Of a stretch of 64,000 bases of DNA, positions 36,781 to 47,271 are shown piece by piece. Each line of letters begins with the position of its first letter. Position 1 is the stretch's first letter. The notes below the pieces were generated by a model, which saw nothing but the letters and a program-made list of their open reading frames with translations, made no database searches and was not told the DNA's origin. Source of the stretch: Granulosicoccus sp. (GTDB lineage Bacteria; Pseudomonadota; Gammaproteobacteria; Granulosicoccales; Granulosicoccaceae); contig JALZWO010000059.1 of NCBI GenBank assembly GCA_023300375.1, forward strand, positions 21,685 to 85,684, in the 5' to 3' direction. A program made the position numbers and the translations under genes.

Positions 36781-37446
36781 TCAGACCATTGTGAGTACTT
36801 CATCAAGGCTGAGTTTACTGACGTCGGGCACCTCCAGCGGTGTAACCGGGTGACCAACAACCAAGAGCAGATACGGTTTTTCGTAATCTGGTCTGTCGAG
36901 TAATGTGCGCAAAAAACCCATTGGGCTTGGCGTGTGCGTGAGGGTACCTAAGCCTGCGTAGTGAAGGGCAGCGATGAGTAAGCCTGTGGCAATGCCAACT
37001 GACTCAGGGGTGTAATAGTGTTTTAGCTTTTCACCGTTTTCGCTAAGGGTGTATTTGCGAGCAAAAATGGCTATTAACCAAGGAGCGGTTTCTAGAAAAG
37101 GTTTTTGTGCGTCTGTCCCCAAAGGCGCCAAGGCTTCCAGCCATTGATCAGATGCTCTTCGTTCGTAAAGAGTGCGTTCCTCAGCCTCTGCCGCAAGACG
37201 AATTTGGTTTTTGATGTTGGGGTCTTGTACTGCGACAAAGTGCCAAGGTTGTCTATTAGCCCCACTTGGCGCACTGTTTGCGGTGGCAATCGCGTTTCGG
37301 ATGACGTTCTCGTCAACTGGCCTATTAGTAAAGTGCCGTACGGACCGCCGCGTTTTCATGGTGGCATGAAAATCTGCTGAGCGTGTTTCAAGTTCTGTAG
37401 CCGATCTAATATTGAACTCAATGGTCTTTGGTTTGTATTCACTCAT
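36781..37446 (-). CDS. Nitroreductase-family flavoprotein
   Basis: FMN-dependent reductase-type protein of 221 residues. The N-terminal FMN-contact motif MKTRRSVRHFTNRPVD, the middle SAPSGANRQPWHFVAV and the C-terminal helical part are typical. GYAGLGTLTHT-type text appears here as HYAGLGTLTHTPSPMGFL. The family reduces nitroaromatics, quinones or flavins, or has more specialised roles (for example iodotyrosine deiodinase-like). The substrate cannot be read from sequence. It is a single-gene minus-strand unit. Confidence 0.85.
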   Translation of the reverse strand: MSEYKPKTIEFNIRSATELETRSADFHATMKTRRSVRHFTNRPVDENVIRNAIATANSAPSGANRQPWHFVAVQDPNIKNQIRLAAEAEERTLYERRASDQWLEALAPLGTDAQKPFLETAPWLIAIFARKYTLSENGEKLKHYYTPESVGIATGLLIAALHYAGLGTLTHTPSPMGFLRTLLDRPDYEKPYLLLVVGHPVTPLEVPDVSKLSLDEVLTMV

Positions 37447-37543
37447 GATTTTTCTAACATCTAGCCCACTGCTTATGTCAGAGCATAATACGTAATTAAA
37501 ATGTGTGCACTGATGTCAAGATCAGTCACGCAAAATCGCGATA

Positions 37544-37576
37544 GACCCAACCCCACAACGACGGAAGGATTGGGTC
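37544..37576 (-). terminator. Possible terminator after the L,D-transpeptidase gene
   Basis: GACCCAA (37544-37550) and TTGGGTC (37570-37576) form a 7-bp stem with a long 19-base loop, 34 bp after the minus-strand transpeptidase stop. There is no clear T-run, so it could equally be a protein-binding palindrome upstream of the nitroreductase gene. Confidence 0.3.
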
Positions 37577-37609
37577 ACTCTCATGGATAGAGATCAGGTC
37601 AGCGGCGGC

Positions 37610-39391
37610 TTAGGTAGCCGATTTGCTTTTGTCGCGCAAGCTACTGGCGTCTGTCAAACTGCTGAGTAGGGTATCTGCTGTTCGTAGTGATTCAAGTAGT
37701 TTCTGATCATTACGGTAGATATCTGGTCGATGTTGCAACACATTGTTTTCATCAACCCATGTGGTCAAGTACACCAAATGTGTAGGGATAGGTTGCCTGA
37801 ACTTAATACGATGAGTTCGTTTCGAGGCAAAGGCTGCATCTATCTCTTTCTGTGAATAGCCATCGTTTGCCATTAAGTGTTGAGCCAACGCATCTGGATC
37901 GCTGAGGCGAATACAACCATGGCTGTACGCGCGTTCATTGAGTGTAAAGTGTTTTTGCGATTGAGTGTCGTGTAGGTAAATAGAGTATCTGTTAGGCATC
38001 ATGAACTTCATACGCCCAAGGGCATTAATAGAACCACCGCGCTGGCGTAGTGTGTACGGGAATCGTGGCGCATTGAATTCCTCAGGCGTAATTGAACTGC
38101 GTGGCACCTTAGTGACTTTGTTGCCAACTACCTTCAGAAAATCGAACTGCCTAGATTCGAGATAACCTGGGTTTTTGCGCTCTTTAGGGATGAGTTCGGC
38201 ATTGGTAATGCTAACGGGTACAGTCCAAGTCGGATTGAACTCCATATAGCTCATATCTTCACTGAACGATGGAGTTTGGTGTCTGTATTTTCCTACAACA
38301 CCCGGCATCGTCAAGGTGGTTTTGTTGTTTACAACAAGGTCAATCTGAAACTCAGGAATATTGACAAAGATATGGCTGTCTCCTAAATCACGCGGTAGCC
38401 AGCGCCAGCGTTCTAGGTTCAGAGCAACTGAATCAATGTCCGCGTTAACACTTTTATTCAATGCGGCACGTGTTTTTGTGTCGGCAATATTACTGGGTTC
38501 AATGCCGTGGCGACTTTGAAATGCACGAAGGGCTTTCAATAGTTCGGCATCCGAGTTCGAAGCCATGTTGGCCTCAAAGCTCAAGTCGCCAGTTTCGAGC
38601 AGTCGTGTGCGTATTTGTTGCTTATCTTCTTCCTTTGAAATAATAGGCGATTCATCGGCAGTGGCAACCTTGGTTCTCTGTATGCCAGTTGATTGTTCAG
38701 TCAACAGATCGCGCATCACCTGAGTTAAGCGTTTGTAGCCTTCGTGCTTAGGGGCCACTGAATTTATCACTTGATGAACACTAAGCTGGGCATCGCTGAC
38801 CGATACCAGCAAATTGAACGCGTTTACTTCAGGGGCGTCTCGGTATAGCTGTTTCTGGTTTGACTTGCCGTCGACGATACCTTTACCAAGATGTTCGACC
38901 AGCTTGATGAAATTAGTATCCAGAAGCTGATTCAAGCTAAATCGCAGTGCGTTTTGATCGTTTGAGAGTTGCGTTTTTTGCGGTGAGGCATCAGCTGCTC
39001 TTTTTTCATCCAGAGTGTTTAGGTTGTCAACTACACTGAGTATGCGATTTAATCCGTACGATTCTGGTTGAAGGCCATGTATTTTGGCGTCTTGAATGGC
39101 ACGAATGAGCACTTGTGCATTGGGAGAGATTCCGTTATCGCTAAGCCAAGGACCGTGCTTATGTATGGCTACTATTTCACGTTGTGAGTAAACACTGTGA
39201 AGCTCACTCGTTAAACTGACTGCATGTGCTGCCCCCAATTGAAGAGTCGGTAAATCAAGCTGTTTAGCCGTGTGTTCTGAATAAATGAATCCAGGGGTCG
39301 TGCCACTTTCAGTGCTCGCAAGGGCTGGTTGCGCCACTACTATAGCGAGCAAAGCGCTGGTGAGAAAAATACGAGAGCCGTCTTTTATCAT
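37610..39391 (-). CDS. L,D-transpeptidase, YcbB/LdtD-like
   Basis: Periplasmic cell-wall enzyme of 593 residues that makes 3-3 crosslinks in peptidoglycan. A signal peptide spans about residues 1-25 (ending QPALA). A helical N-terminal region and a peptidoglycan-binding segment follow (AELLKALRAFQSRHGIEPS region). Then comes the catalytic YkuD domain with HDTQSQKHF and the active-site motif SHGCIRLSDPD (Cys nucleophile). Size and domain order match E. coli YcbB (LdtD). A 226-bp gap upstream separates it from the DUF1841 gene, and its promoter is expected there. Confidence 0.9.
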   Translation of the reverse strand: MIKDGSRIFLTSALLAIVVAQPALASTESGTTPGFIYSEHTAKQLDLPTLQLGAAHAVSLTSELHSVYSQREIVAIHKHGPWLSDNGISPNAQVLIRAIQDAKIHGLQPESYGLNRILSVVDNLNTLDEKRAADASPQKTQLSNDQNALRFSLNQLLDTNFIKLVEHLGKGIVDGKSNQKQLYRDAPEVNAFNLLVSVSDAQLSVHQVINSVAPKHEGYKRLTQVMRDLLTEQSTGIQRTKVATADESPIISKEEDKQQIRTRLLETGDLSFEANMASNSDAELLKALRAFQSRHGIEPSNIADTKTRAALNKSVNADIDSVALNLERWRWLPRDLGDSHIFVNIPEFQIDLVVNNKTTLTMPGVVGKYRHQTPSFSEDMSYMEFNPTWTVPVSITNAELIPKERKNPGYLESRQFDFLKVVGNKVTKVPRSSITPEEFNAPRFPYTLRQRGGSINALGRMKFMMPNRYSIYLHDTQSQKHFTLNERAYSHGCIRLSDPDALAQHLMANDGYSQKEIDAAFASKRTHRIKFRQPIPTHLVYLTTWVDENNVLQHRPDIYRNDQKLLESLRTADTLLSSLTDASSLRDKSKSAT

Positions 39392-39617
39392 GGTGAGTCA
39401 GTGCGTAGTTTATGGGGCGCACATTGATGACGCTTTATGCGTTGCAACTTGTGCGTTAACCCATGAGCGACCTTGGCACTACGCGTCTTTAGAGCACAAC
39501 GCAGGATAGAATTGTTGATTGCTTCCTTGAGTCTCTAAAGTGTTGCTCTGTTGTTAACTGCGTCTCGAAACAGTAGCGTTTACCACAAGCATGCTTTCTG
39601 TTTATCTCGCCATGCAA

Positions 39618-40046
39618 CTACAGAAGCTCATGCAGGCTTTCAAGATAAGCAGCTTCGTCAGGTGCGCGCTTCTGTCGTTGCGCCTCCCATAGATACAAAC
39701 CCAGTTTCTCTATCATGAGATGCTCAACCGTGTGCCCATCCCCGTGCTTTAATAATAGAGAACGGGTAAGGGAGGCAATGCCCGCTGGACGATTGGTGCC
39801 TACCTGTTCGCGAAGCGCCAAATGCAAGCTCAGGTGAAGGAAAGGGTTTTCATGTCCATGTTCTGCGGTGAAGTCGTGATCGAGAACAGCGTCGTCAGAT
39901 GTGAGCAGTTTGTGGTATTCCGGATGTTCTTCCAGCAAGCTCACTATCTGCTTTTCTAAAGGCTCTAGCGGTTCGTCATTTAATCGCTTTTGCCAAGCAC
40001 TTCTGAAAAGCTGACGAGTGCGAGTCCTGTCTTGTGTGAATAGCAT
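39618..40046 (-). CDS. DUF1841 family protein
   Basis: Conserved hypothetical soluble protein of 142 residues. Recognisable blocks are MLFTQDRTRTRQLFRSAWQK, HGHENPFLHLSLHLALREQV and HTVEHLMIEKLGLYLWEAQR, with several conserved histidines. No function is established for the family. It lies 59 bp downstream of rnfE in the same direction, in the place where nth is found in many rnf operons, so it may be co-transcribed with rnf. Confidence 0.8.
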   Translation of the reverse strand: MLFTQDRTRTRQLFRSAWQKRLNDEPLEPLEKQIVSLLEEHPEYHKLLTSDDAVLDHDFTAEHGHENPFLHLSLHLALREQVGTNRPAGIASLTRSLLLKHGDGHTVEHLMIEKLGLYLWEAQRQKRAPDEAAYLESLHELL

Positions 40047-40105
40047 GGTGAGATAGGTGCTCTTTGTTGGCTGTTGTTACGCGGTCATTTATTTTCAGTA
40101 ATGGT

Positions 40106-40783
40106 CTACGATGCACGTTGGTCTATTAAGTTCTTGATGGCGAGCAAGAAGCCAAGCACCAAAAATGCACCGGGCGGCAGTAGGGCAATGAGTACAGTGT
40201 AGTCCTGCGGTATAAGTGTGACAGACCAGAGACTGGCATTGTCGCCAAATAGCAGCGTCGCGTCACCGAGAAATGTGCCACGCCCTATCAGTTCGCGTAT
40301 TGCCCCAAGACAGATCAGCACAGCCGTAAATCCTGCTCCCATGGCCAATGCATCAACAGTTGCGTAAGGTAAAGATTGTCTGGACGCAAAGGCCTCGGCA
40401 CGTCCTATGATTAAACAATTGGTGACTATGAGGGGCAGGAATATGCCCAATGATGCGTGTAGCGCTGGCAGATGGGCTTGCATCAACAGTTCAATGGCCG
40501 TGACTGAACTTGCGATGATCAAGACATACATTGGCAATCTGATGGATGGCAATAGAAGCTGACGAGAGGCTGATACGACACAGTTGCTTACTAATAGCGT
40601 TATTGTGGTGGCCACTCCCAAGGCCAATGCATTGATCAACGTATTGCTGACAGCCAATAAGGGACAGAGCCCTAGTAGTTTTACCAACGCGGGGTTCTGC
40701 TGCCACAGTCCTTGTATCCATAGTTGTCGATAAACTGTGGTGGATTTAAACGAACTAGAGCCATCGGCAGCAGCCTGAGTCAT
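40106..40783 (-). CDS. rnfE: Electron transport complex subunit RnfE
   Basis: Integral membrane subunit of the Rnf (Rsx) complex, which couples electron flow between ferredoxin and NAD to sodium or proton movement. It has 225 residues. The conserved start of the fold is NPALVKLLGLCPLLAVSNTLINALALG, here broken in two as NPALVKLLGLCPLLAVS and NTLINALALG, followed by further helices and LIVTNCLIIGRAEAFAS. It is homologous to RnfA. Its start overlaps the rnfG stop by four bases. Confidence 0.93.
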   Translation of the reverse strand: MTQAAADGSSSFKSTTVYRQLWIQGLWQQNPALVKLLGLCPLLAVSNTLINALALGVATTITLLVSNCVVSASRQLLLPSIRLPMYVLIIASSVTAIELLMQAHLPALHASLGIFLPLIVTNCLIIGRAEAFASRQSLPYATVDALAMGAGFTAVLICLGAIRELIGRGTFLGDATLLFGDNASLWSVTLIPQDYTVLIALLPPGAFLVLGFLLAIKNLIDQRAS

Positions 40784-41403
40784 GTTGTAAACACCGTGTC
40801 TTTGTTAATAGAGAACCACTTCACAGCTCTGTAAATGGCCTGAATGACGGCCCTAGAGGTGATAGTTGCGCCCGTTGCTGCGTCAAAGCTGCCACCATTA
40901 CGTTTTGTTTGCCAGCTTGAAGGTTGCCAGTTGTTCGGTGCGGAAAAAGCGATAGCTTGACCATTGAACTGCGTGATCCAGTCAGATCGGCGATAGTCGA
41001 TGAAGTCGCCAAGGCCCGGTGTCTCACGGTGCTCGATAACTCTGGCAGCAATCACCTGACCATCAACACGCAAACCCAGCAGTAGCCGAATTTCACCGCT
41101 ATAGCCGTCGAATGCAATAACCTCCAGCACTGCGGCCATTGGCTGATTTTGCCGGTACGCTGTGTAGATTTCTACCATCTGCTGTCCACCCAGTTCGGGT
41201 GCAACATGCGTTCGTAGTGATTGCACTGGATTGGAGTCGTACGGCCCTGTTGGTAGCACAGCACTAAGATTGTCCAGTCGCCATTGCAGTTGTGCTTCGC
41301 TGATTTGTGTCTGCGTAGCGCTGTTGACCAACGCCAGTAGGCTAATAGCGAGCAGTGCAGCTACGGCTAAAGAGAGTGCACTTTTGTAAGGGAGTGCCAT
41401 CAT
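40780..41403 (-). CDS. rnfG: Electron transport complex subunit RnfG
   Basis: Membrane-anchored periplasmic flavoprotein of the Rnf complex. It has 207 residues with one N-terminal helix (SALSLAVAALLAISLLALV). The covalent FMN attachment motif near the C-terminus reads DAATGATITSRAV, where the first Thr of the T-S pair is the expected flavin site. The block ETPGLGDFIDYRRSDW is also typical. It overlaps rnfD and rnfE by four bases each. Confidence 0.94.
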   Translation of the reverse strand: MMALPYKSALSLAVAALLAISLLALVNSATQTQISEAQLQWRLDNLSAVLPTGPYDSNPVQSLRTHVAPELGGQQMVEIYTAYRQNQPMAAVLEVIAFDGYSGEIRLLLGLRVDGQVIAARVIEHRETPGLGDFIDYRRSDWITQFNGQAIAFSAPNNWQPSSWQTKRNGGSFDAATGATITSRAVIQAIYRAVKWFSINKDTVFTT

Positions 41404-42413
41404 GTCGAATCGCGCTTTGCGTTGTCAGTGCGAAGCGAATTTCGCACAAACGTATGATCAATGAGCGGTACGCACATGTTCATCAGTAACACCGCAAAGG
41501 CGAAACCTTCCGGGTAATGACTGAACTCCCTGATAAAGAAACACAGCAAGCCAATACCGACGCCGTAAAAAAGCTTACCCGGATGGCTCGTTGCACTGCT
41601 GACCGGATCAGTGGCAATGAAAAATGCACCGAATAAAATGGCGCCAGTGAATAACGCCATGGTTGCAGGTATGACAGTGGACGACGATAAACTGCCGTAC
41701 GCCAGATAGGCTAGCCACAGGGTGGCCAGTACTGATACAGGGATGCGCCAGTTAATGACTTTAACTGCCAATAGGTACACGCCACCTAGTAGCCACATGA
41801 ATGCCAGTAACGTCCAGTTCGATTGCTTGAGTACATCCGCGGCCAACTCTTTATCAATGGACGTTGTGTTTGTAGATTCAAACAGTTTGTTTTGTAACGT
41901 TGTATCGAGACGTTCTAATGGAGTGGCACTGGTAAGGGCATCCCAATGAATGGGTGCCGAGTCAAGTAAGCCAAGCTCGGTATTCCACTGTGTCATGGTT
42001 TGTGGAAAACTGATGATTAAAACTGCGTAAGCGACCATGGCAGGATTAAAGGGGTTGTGGCCCAGTCCGCCGAATACGTGTTTCCCTAGTGAGCACATAA
42101 CAACGATGCCCACTATCAATTGCCAGAGGGGTAAGCTTTGCGGCAAACTCAAAGCAAGCAGTGCTGCAGCTACTATTATACTGCCATCCTTAAGTGTTGT
42201 TATTACAGGGCGCCGGCGTAGTGCCAGCATAGCGGCCTCACATAGTGCAGCTATAATAACGGCAATAAAAATATTCTTTATGACTCTGGCATCAATGAAT
42301 AATGCGTAGACAATAACGCCAGGTAAAAGCGCAATCAATACATGCGTCATAACAACGCTGACTGATTGTCGTTTGTATTTAACGGCTGCTACTTCCAATG
42401 AGATACCACTCAT
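41400..42413 (-). CDS. rnfD: Electron transport complex subunit RnfD
   Basis: Polytopic NqrB-like subunit that carries covalent FMN and, in the known complex, forms part of the ion path. It has 337 residues with about nine hydrophobic helices. The probable flavin-linking Thr is in ALTSATPLERL, and GHNPFNPAMVAYAVL is strongly conserved in RnfD. The C-terminal helices end with FAVLLMNMCVPLIDH. It overlaps rnfC and rnfG by four bases. Confidence 0.94.
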   Translation of the reverse strand: MSGISLEVAAVKYKRQSVSVVMTHVLIALLPGVIVYALFIDARVIKNIFIAVIIAALCEAAMLALRRRPVITTLKDGSIIVAAALLALSLPQSLPLWQLIVGIVVMCSLGKHVFGGLGHNPFNPAMVAYAVLIISFPQTMTQWNTELGLLDSAPIHWDALTSATPLERLDTTLQNKLFESTNTTSIDKELAADVLKQSNWTLLAFMWLLGGVYLLAVKVINWRIPVSVLATLWLAYLAYGSLSSSTVIPATMALFTGAILFGAFFIATDPVSSATSHPGKLFYGVGIGLLCFFIREFSHYPEGFAFAVLLMNMCVPLIDHTFVRNSLRTDNAKRDST

Positions 42414-43993
42414 TTGTTTGTCCTGCGAGCTCGAGCTCGAGCCATGGCCGCAGCGATTGGATCGTGTTCAGCGGTTTTAGCTTGTAATTGTTTGGCGCGC
42501 TGACGTCGAAGGGATTGCGCTTGAAGAGCACGTTGTTCGAGTCGCTGTTCGCGTTGTTCAAAGCGTACTTTGCTGATTTGTGCCTGCTGTGAACTAAGTT
42601 GTTGCTCACGCAGAGTCGCCTTGTTGTGACGAAAGCTGGCAGTGAGCTGAATCAATGATGGGCAAACAACATCACAGCAACCACACTCTATGCAGTCATT
42701 TAAACCAAAACGCATAGCGTCGTCTGTGAGCGTTTTATCGCAATACCAATGTAGCTGTTGCGGCAATAATCCCACAGGACACACATCACTACACCGAGAA
42801 CACCGTATACAGGCGCTCGCAGAATCGATCGCAGCCTCAGATGCAATAGCAGGCTCCACCGTGATGCAGTTGGTGGTAGCAGTGATCGGTACATTTAGAT
42901 TGGGTAAGTCAAAACCGCTGAGTGGACCTCCGGCGCGAATACGCATAGTGCAACCAGAATTATTGATTGCAGACTCATTGCCCGTTTGTTCCAGCACATG
43001 GCTCACGGGAGTGCCTAGGCGCACGCGCACATTGACAGGCTGAGCAGCCGCGCTACCAGCGACACTGACCACACGCCAGATTAACGGTGCCCCATGTTGT
43101 GAAGCGCTGGCGGCTAGAGTCGTCGCAACATTCAGGCATAGGATGCCTTGGTCTGTAGCTCTGATACCAGCAGATGGCATTTTGCCGATGATACGTTGGA
43201 CTAAAACACGTTCGGCCCCAGAAGGATAAATAGGTGAGAGAAGTATTAGTTCAATGTTAACGGCAGCATCGTCTATTGACTGCCTGCTACTTTTAATGGC
43301 CGCTTGCAACAGTGGTATAGCATCAATCTTGTCATCTTCAATGGCTAGTACACAACGTGCGCAGCGAGTGATGTTTATCATCTGTATGACGGCTTCGATG
43401 ATATGCGTGGCATCGCTCAGTATTAACGCCTCATCGCAGCTGATCATGGGCTCACATTCCACAGCGTTTATCAGCAGGAGTTTAATGTCGGAGCTGTGTA
43501 TTGCAGCCAATTTATTTGCTGTAGAAAACCCAGCTCCACCCAAGCCACTCACATTGGCACGCCTAATTCGTTCGTGTGCGGTGAGTGAGGAAAATACCTC
43601 ATTGGTTTGTATCGCAGCAAGGGTGGCTTCAGTATCTGGGCAAGTGTCTATAACTACACACAAAGCTGAGCAATGTGATGGGTGAATAATGCTTCTGTCT
43701 TCTATGGCGCTCACCACACCATTAGCACTGGTTAATACTCCAGGTGCAAGCCAGTCCCCGATGACCACACAATCACCCACGCTGACCACAGGCGTTAGTA
43801 CGTGTTTGTGGTAGTCCACTAGGGGGAAAACAAGCTGTGCTGGTAGGCAAATGTCTTTGATGGGTGAGCCAGGCGCAGGTAGCCCAGGCTTGTTACGTGT
43901 GAGAGCAAGACCGCCAATGGGTGGGAAACCCTCATGGCGATTAGGCGCATAGTGTTTGTTGTTTGACGATCTGAATCGCGAGAGCCAGCTCAT
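42410..43993 (-). CDS. rnfC: Electron transport complex subunit RnfC
   Basis: Peripheral NADH/ferredoxin-side subunit related to complex I NuoF. It has 527 residues from ATG 43993. The nucleotide/FMN-binding part includes GLGGAGFSTANKL and LLINAVECEP. Two 4Fe-4S clusters are shown by CIRCSRCSDVCPVGLLP and CIECGCCDVVCPS. The charged Gln/Arg-rich coil at the C-terminus is a short version of the variable RnfC tail. The start at 43993 gives the four-base ATGA overlap seen at every other junction; a start at 44008 would add five residues. Confidence 0.93.
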   Translation of the reverse strand: MSWLSRFRSSNNKHYAPNRHEGFPPIGGLALTRNKPGLPAPGSPIKDICLPAQLVFPLVDYHKHVLTPVVSVGDCVVIGDWLAPGVLTSANGVVSAIEDRSIIHPSHCSALCVVIDTCPDTEATLAAIQTNEVFSSLTAHERIRRANVSGLGGAGFSTANKLAAIHSSDIKLLLINAVECEPMISCDEALILSDATHIIEAVIQMINITRCARCVLAIEDDKIDAIPLLQAAIKSSRQSIDDAAVNIELILLSPIYPSGAERVLVQRIIGKMPSAGIRATDQGILCLNVATTLAASASQHGAPLIWRVVSVAGSAAAQPVNVRVRLGTPVSHVLEQTGNESAINNSGCTMRIRAGGPLSGFDLPNLNVPITATTNCITVEPAIASEAAIDSASACIRCSRCSDVCPVGLLPQQLHWYCDKTLTDDAMRFGLNDCIECGCCDVVCPSLIQLTASFRHNKATLREQQLSSQQAQISKVRFEQREQRLEQRALQAQSLRRQRAKQLQAKTAEHDPIAAAMARARARRTNK

Positions 43994-44580
43994 GCCGGTT
44001 TCGGCCATTGCCAGCGATGTAACGGCTGGTCTACAGGGTGAAGTTCAATACAGTCAACGGGGCACGGTGGCAGACAAAGCTCACACCCAGTGCACTGATC
44101 GCTAATGACCGTATGCATCTGACGGGCGGCGCCAACAATGGCGTCGACCGGACAGGCATTGATGCATAACACGCAACCAATACAATCATCTTCAACAATG
44201 TAAGCCAGCTGTTCTGGTTTGGTTACCCCGCGTTCGGGATCCAGCGCTAAGGGTTCAACTGCGAGATATTCAGCCAGTTCGTTGATTAATTCTGTGCCTC
44301 CGGGAGGGCACTGATTGATGGGCGCATTGTCGTTTACGATGGCCTGCGCGTACGGGCGACATCCGGGGTATCCGCATTGTGCGCACTGTGTTTGAGGCAA
44401 GCGTTGGTTTACAGCTTCGATAATTTGTGCGGTGTTTGGTTCTGTGTTTGTCGTGCCTTCTGTCTGGTCGCTTGACGGGCTATCATCTGCAGGTATCGGA
44501 TCGCTGAGTCGTGAAAGAGCGTAACCAACCAATGCCATGATCAGTGCTACCGCCACAATGGCCAGCAATGCGCTGCTCAT
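43990..44580 (-). CDS. rnfB: Electron transport complex subunit RnfB
   Basis: Iron-sulfur electron-entry subunit of 196 residues. One N-terminal membrane helix is followed by a 4Fe-4S domain ([16 protein letters not shown]) and two ferredoxin-type clusters ([32 protein letters not shown]). This is the usual RnfB layout. It overlaps both rnfA and rnfC by four bases. Confidence 0.95.
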   Translation of the reverse strand: MSSALLAIVAVALIMALVGYALSRLSDPIPADDSPSSDQTEGTTNTEPNTAQIIEAVNQRLPQTQCAQCGYPGCRPYAQAIVNDNAPINQCPPGGTELINELAEYLAVEPLALDPERGVTKPEQLAYIVEDDCIGCVLCINACPVDAIVGAARQMHTVISDQCTGCELCLPPCPVDCIELHPVDQPLHRWQWPKPA

Positions 44581-45155
44581 TCGCCAAGTCCGGCAAAGCC
44601 CATGAAGGCCAATGACATAATGCCAGCGGTGAGTAAGGCGATGGAGTTACCCTTGAAAGGTTGTGGTACATCGGCAAGTTCCAAGCGTTCACGCATCACG
44701 GAAAACAGCACCAGCACCAATGAAAAGCCCAGTGCTGCACCAAAACCGTACAGCATGGCTTGCATGAGCGTGTGTTGCTCCTGAACGCTAAGTAATGCAA
44801 CTCCGAGCACTGCGCAGTTGGTAGTGATAAGTGGCAGGTAGAGGCCTAAAATTCGGTGTAGTAACGGACTTTGCTGTCGAATAACAATTTCAGTAAATTG
44901 CACCACCACAGCAATCACCACAATAAAGCTCAAGGTGCGAAGGTATTCCAGCTCGAAGGGCACTAGAAACCAGCGATTAACCAGGTAGCTCAAGCTGGTA
45001 GCTAAGGTCAATACAAATGTTGTGGCCACTCCCATGCCAATGGCTGAGTCAACGCGTCTGGACACGCCCATGAAGGGGCAGAGTCCAAGAAACTGCACCA
45101 GCACAAAATTATTGACCAGTACCGTGCCCAACAAAATCAGAGCGGCCTCGTACAT
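44577..45155 (-). CDS. rnfA: Electron transport complex subunit RnfA
   Basis: Integral membrane subunit of 192 residues, homologous to RnfE. The ATG at 45155 gives the family N-terminus [20 protein letters not shown] followed by [14 protein letters not shown]. An upstream extension to 45263 lies inside metG and is not coding. It begins four bases after the metG stop, so metG and rnf are probably transcribed together. The order metG-rnfABCDGE is seen in pseudomonads and relatives, but without nth here. Confidence 0.95.
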   Translation of the reverse strand: MYEAALILLGTVLVNNFVLVQFLGLCPFMGVSRRVDSAIGMGVATTFVLTLATSLSYLVNRWFLVPFELEYLRTLSFIVVIAVVVQFTEIVIRQQSPLLHRILGLYLPLITTNCAVLGVALLSVQEQHTLMQAMLYGFGAALGFSLVLVLFSVMRERLELADVPQPFKGNSIALLTAGIMSLAFMGFAGLGE

Positions 45156-45159
45156 CGCG

Positions 45160-47187
45160 TTATTTAACGCGCATGCCCGCTGTCGCACCCGTGTCAGGTG
45201 TGAGTGTAAATAGCTCTGAGCCACCTGGGCCTGCTGCCAACACCATGCCGCTGGATAGTCCAAAGCGCATTTTTCGTGGCTTTAAATTAGCGACCATCAC
45301 CGTAGTGCGACCGATCATGTCTTCGGGTTTATAGGCCGCTTTGAGACCGGCAAAAACTGTTCGCTGCTCGATACCAATATCCAAAGTTAATTCGATGAGT
45401 TTGTCAGCACCTTCTACTGGTTTGGCATCGACGATAACAGCTACGCGTAAATCCACTTTGTTGAATTCATCAATTTCGATCTCAGGTTTTAATGGCTCGT
45501 AACTCTCTGCGGAACTAGCGGCATTGCTGGTGACTGGAGTGGGTGATGAAGCTTTGGTGTCCTCAAGGATTTTTTCAATTTGTGAATTTTCCACGCGCGT
45601 CATCATTGGCTTGTAGGTGTTAATTTTGTGACCAACCAACGGATGCTCAAGCGATTCCAGTGACAGCTTGGTGTTCATGAAGCTTTCAGTTTGTGCTGCA
45701 ATGCCCGGCAGTACAGGGCTCAGGTAGGTAACGATTGCACGAAAGTAATTCAGGCCAATGGTGCAGATATCCTGCACCTCAGACGCATTTTCAGGGTTCT
45801 TGATTTTGACCCAAGGTTCGGCATCGTTGATATAGGTGTTGGCATGTTCAGCTAGTACCATAATTTCACGCATGGCCTTCCCAAACTCGCGTTTCTCGTA
45901 GTATTCGCCGATGGAGGTTTGTGCTGATAAAAAGAGCTGGTAATCATTGATAGCGTTTGCAGGATAATTTTCCGACAACTGCCCATCGAATTTTTTGGTA
46001 ATGAAGCCTGCGCAACGACTGGCAATATTCACCACTTTGCCAACAATGTCGGCATTACAACGCGTGGTGAAGTCCTCGAAGTTCATGTTTAGGTCTACCA
46101 CGCCACTTGTCAGCTTTGAGGCATAGTAGTAGCGCAAGTATTCGGGCTTCAAATGTTTGAGCCACGTTTCAATGGTGACTGAGGTGCCACGAGACTTCGA
46201 CATTTTCAAGTTGTCGACGGTCAAAAACCCATGACAGAACACGCCAGTAGGCTTGCGAAAACCTGCACCCTGAAGCATGGCCGGCCAAAACAGGCAATGA
46301 AAGTTAGTGATGTCCTTGCCAATGAAATGGTAAAGCTCAACCTTGGAATCAGGTGTCCAGCTTGCCTCCCAATCCTCGTTGGTACGTGCGGCCAGATTCT
46401 TATGGCTCGCCATGTAGCCGATAGGGGCATCGAGCCAGACATAGAAATACTTACCTGGCGCATCGGGGATTTCGAAACCCCAGTAAGGGGCATTGCGCGA
46501 GATATCCCAGTCTTGTAACCCAGATTCCAGCCATTCGCTAAGCTTGTTGGCGACTTCACTTTGCAGTGTGCCGCTGGTGGTCCATTCTTTGAGCATGTCA
46601 CCAAACTGGCTGAGCGCGAAAAAATGTTGCTCAGAGTCGCGCAGCTCCGGGGTCGCGCCAGAGACTTGCGAGATGGGTTCTTTTAATTCGGTGGCGTCGT
46701 AGGTGGCACTGCAGACCTCGCAATTGTCGCCATACTGGTCGGCTGCTGAACAGTTTGGGCAAATACCTTTGACGAATCGGTCGGGAAGGTACATCTGTTT
46801 TTCAGCATCGTACAGCTGTTTGATAGTGCGTTTGACAATGTGACCAGCGTCACGCAGCTTGGTGTAAATCAGCTCGGCAAGCTCACGATTTTCATCCGAG
46901 TGCGTCGTGTGAAAATTATCGGGCGACAGCATGAAGCCTTCGATATCTCGTTCATGCTCAGCTTTGCAGCGGGTAATAAGCTCTAGCGGTGTAATGCCTT
47001 CCGCTTCGGCCTTCAGCATAATGGGAGTGCCGTGTCCATCGTCGGCCCATACCCATTGGCACTGGTTTCCGGCGAGGCGCTGATATCGCACCCAAATATC
47101 GGTTTGTATGTATTCGAGCATGTGCCCGATGTGTAAGGCACCATTGGCGTAGGGAAGGGCGCTGGTGACCAGAATCTGACGGCTCAT
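45160..47187 (-). CDS. metG: Methionyl-tRNA synthetase
   Basis: Charges tRNA-Met. It has 675 residues, the long form with a C-terminal EMAP-type tRNA-binding domain (from about residue 570: [20 protein letters not shown], ending near [13 protein letters not shown]), which allows dimerisation and tRNA binding. The HIGH motif is in [17 protein letters not shown], the KMSKS motif is [11 protein letters not shown], and a zinc-binding CPNCSA/CEVC set is present. It is divergent from the mrp gene. Confidence 0.96.
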   Translation of the reverse strand: MSRQILVTSALPYANGALHIGHMLEYIQTDIWVRYQRLAGNQCQWVWADDGHGTPIMLKAEAEGITPLELITRCKAEHERDIEGFMLSPDNFHTTHSDENRELAELIYTKLRDAGHIVKRTIKQLYDAEKQMYLPDRFVKGICPNCSAADQYGDNCEVCSATYDATELKEPISQVSGATPELRDSEQHFFALSQFGDMLKEWTTSGTLQSEVANKLSEWLESGLQDWDISRNAPYWGFEIPDAPGKYFYVWLDAPIGYMASHKNLAARTNEDWEASWTPDSKVELYHFIGKDITNFHCLFWPAMLQGAGFRKPTGVFCHGFLTVDNLKMSKSRGTSVTIETWLKHLKPEYLRYYYASKLTSGVVDLNMNFEDFTTRCNADIVGKVVNIASRCAGFITKKFDGQLSENYPANAINDYQLFLSAQTSIGEYYEKREFGKAMREIMVLAEHANTYINDAEPWVKIKNPENASEVQDICTIGLNYFRAIVTYLSPVLPGIAAQTESFMNTKLSLESLEHPLVGHKINTYKPMMTRVENSQIEKILEDTKASSPTPVTSNAASSAESYEPLKPEIEIDEFNKVDLRVAVIVDAKPVEGADKLIELTLDIGIEQRTVFAGLKAAYKPEDMIGRTTVMVANLKPRKMRFGLSSGMVLAAGPGGSELFTLTPDTGATAGMRVK

Positions 47188-47271
47188 AACAATGTGCTGT
47201 GCTGTTGAGTGGTGTTCGGTAAAACACAGGTAGCAGGCGACATATTTGTTGCCTTTACTGTGTCTAATGTT

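Noticed and set aside
45156..45263. N-terminal extension of RnfA
   Set aside because: The extra 36 residues lie within metG and are unlike any RnfA; the ATG at 45155 matches the family start.
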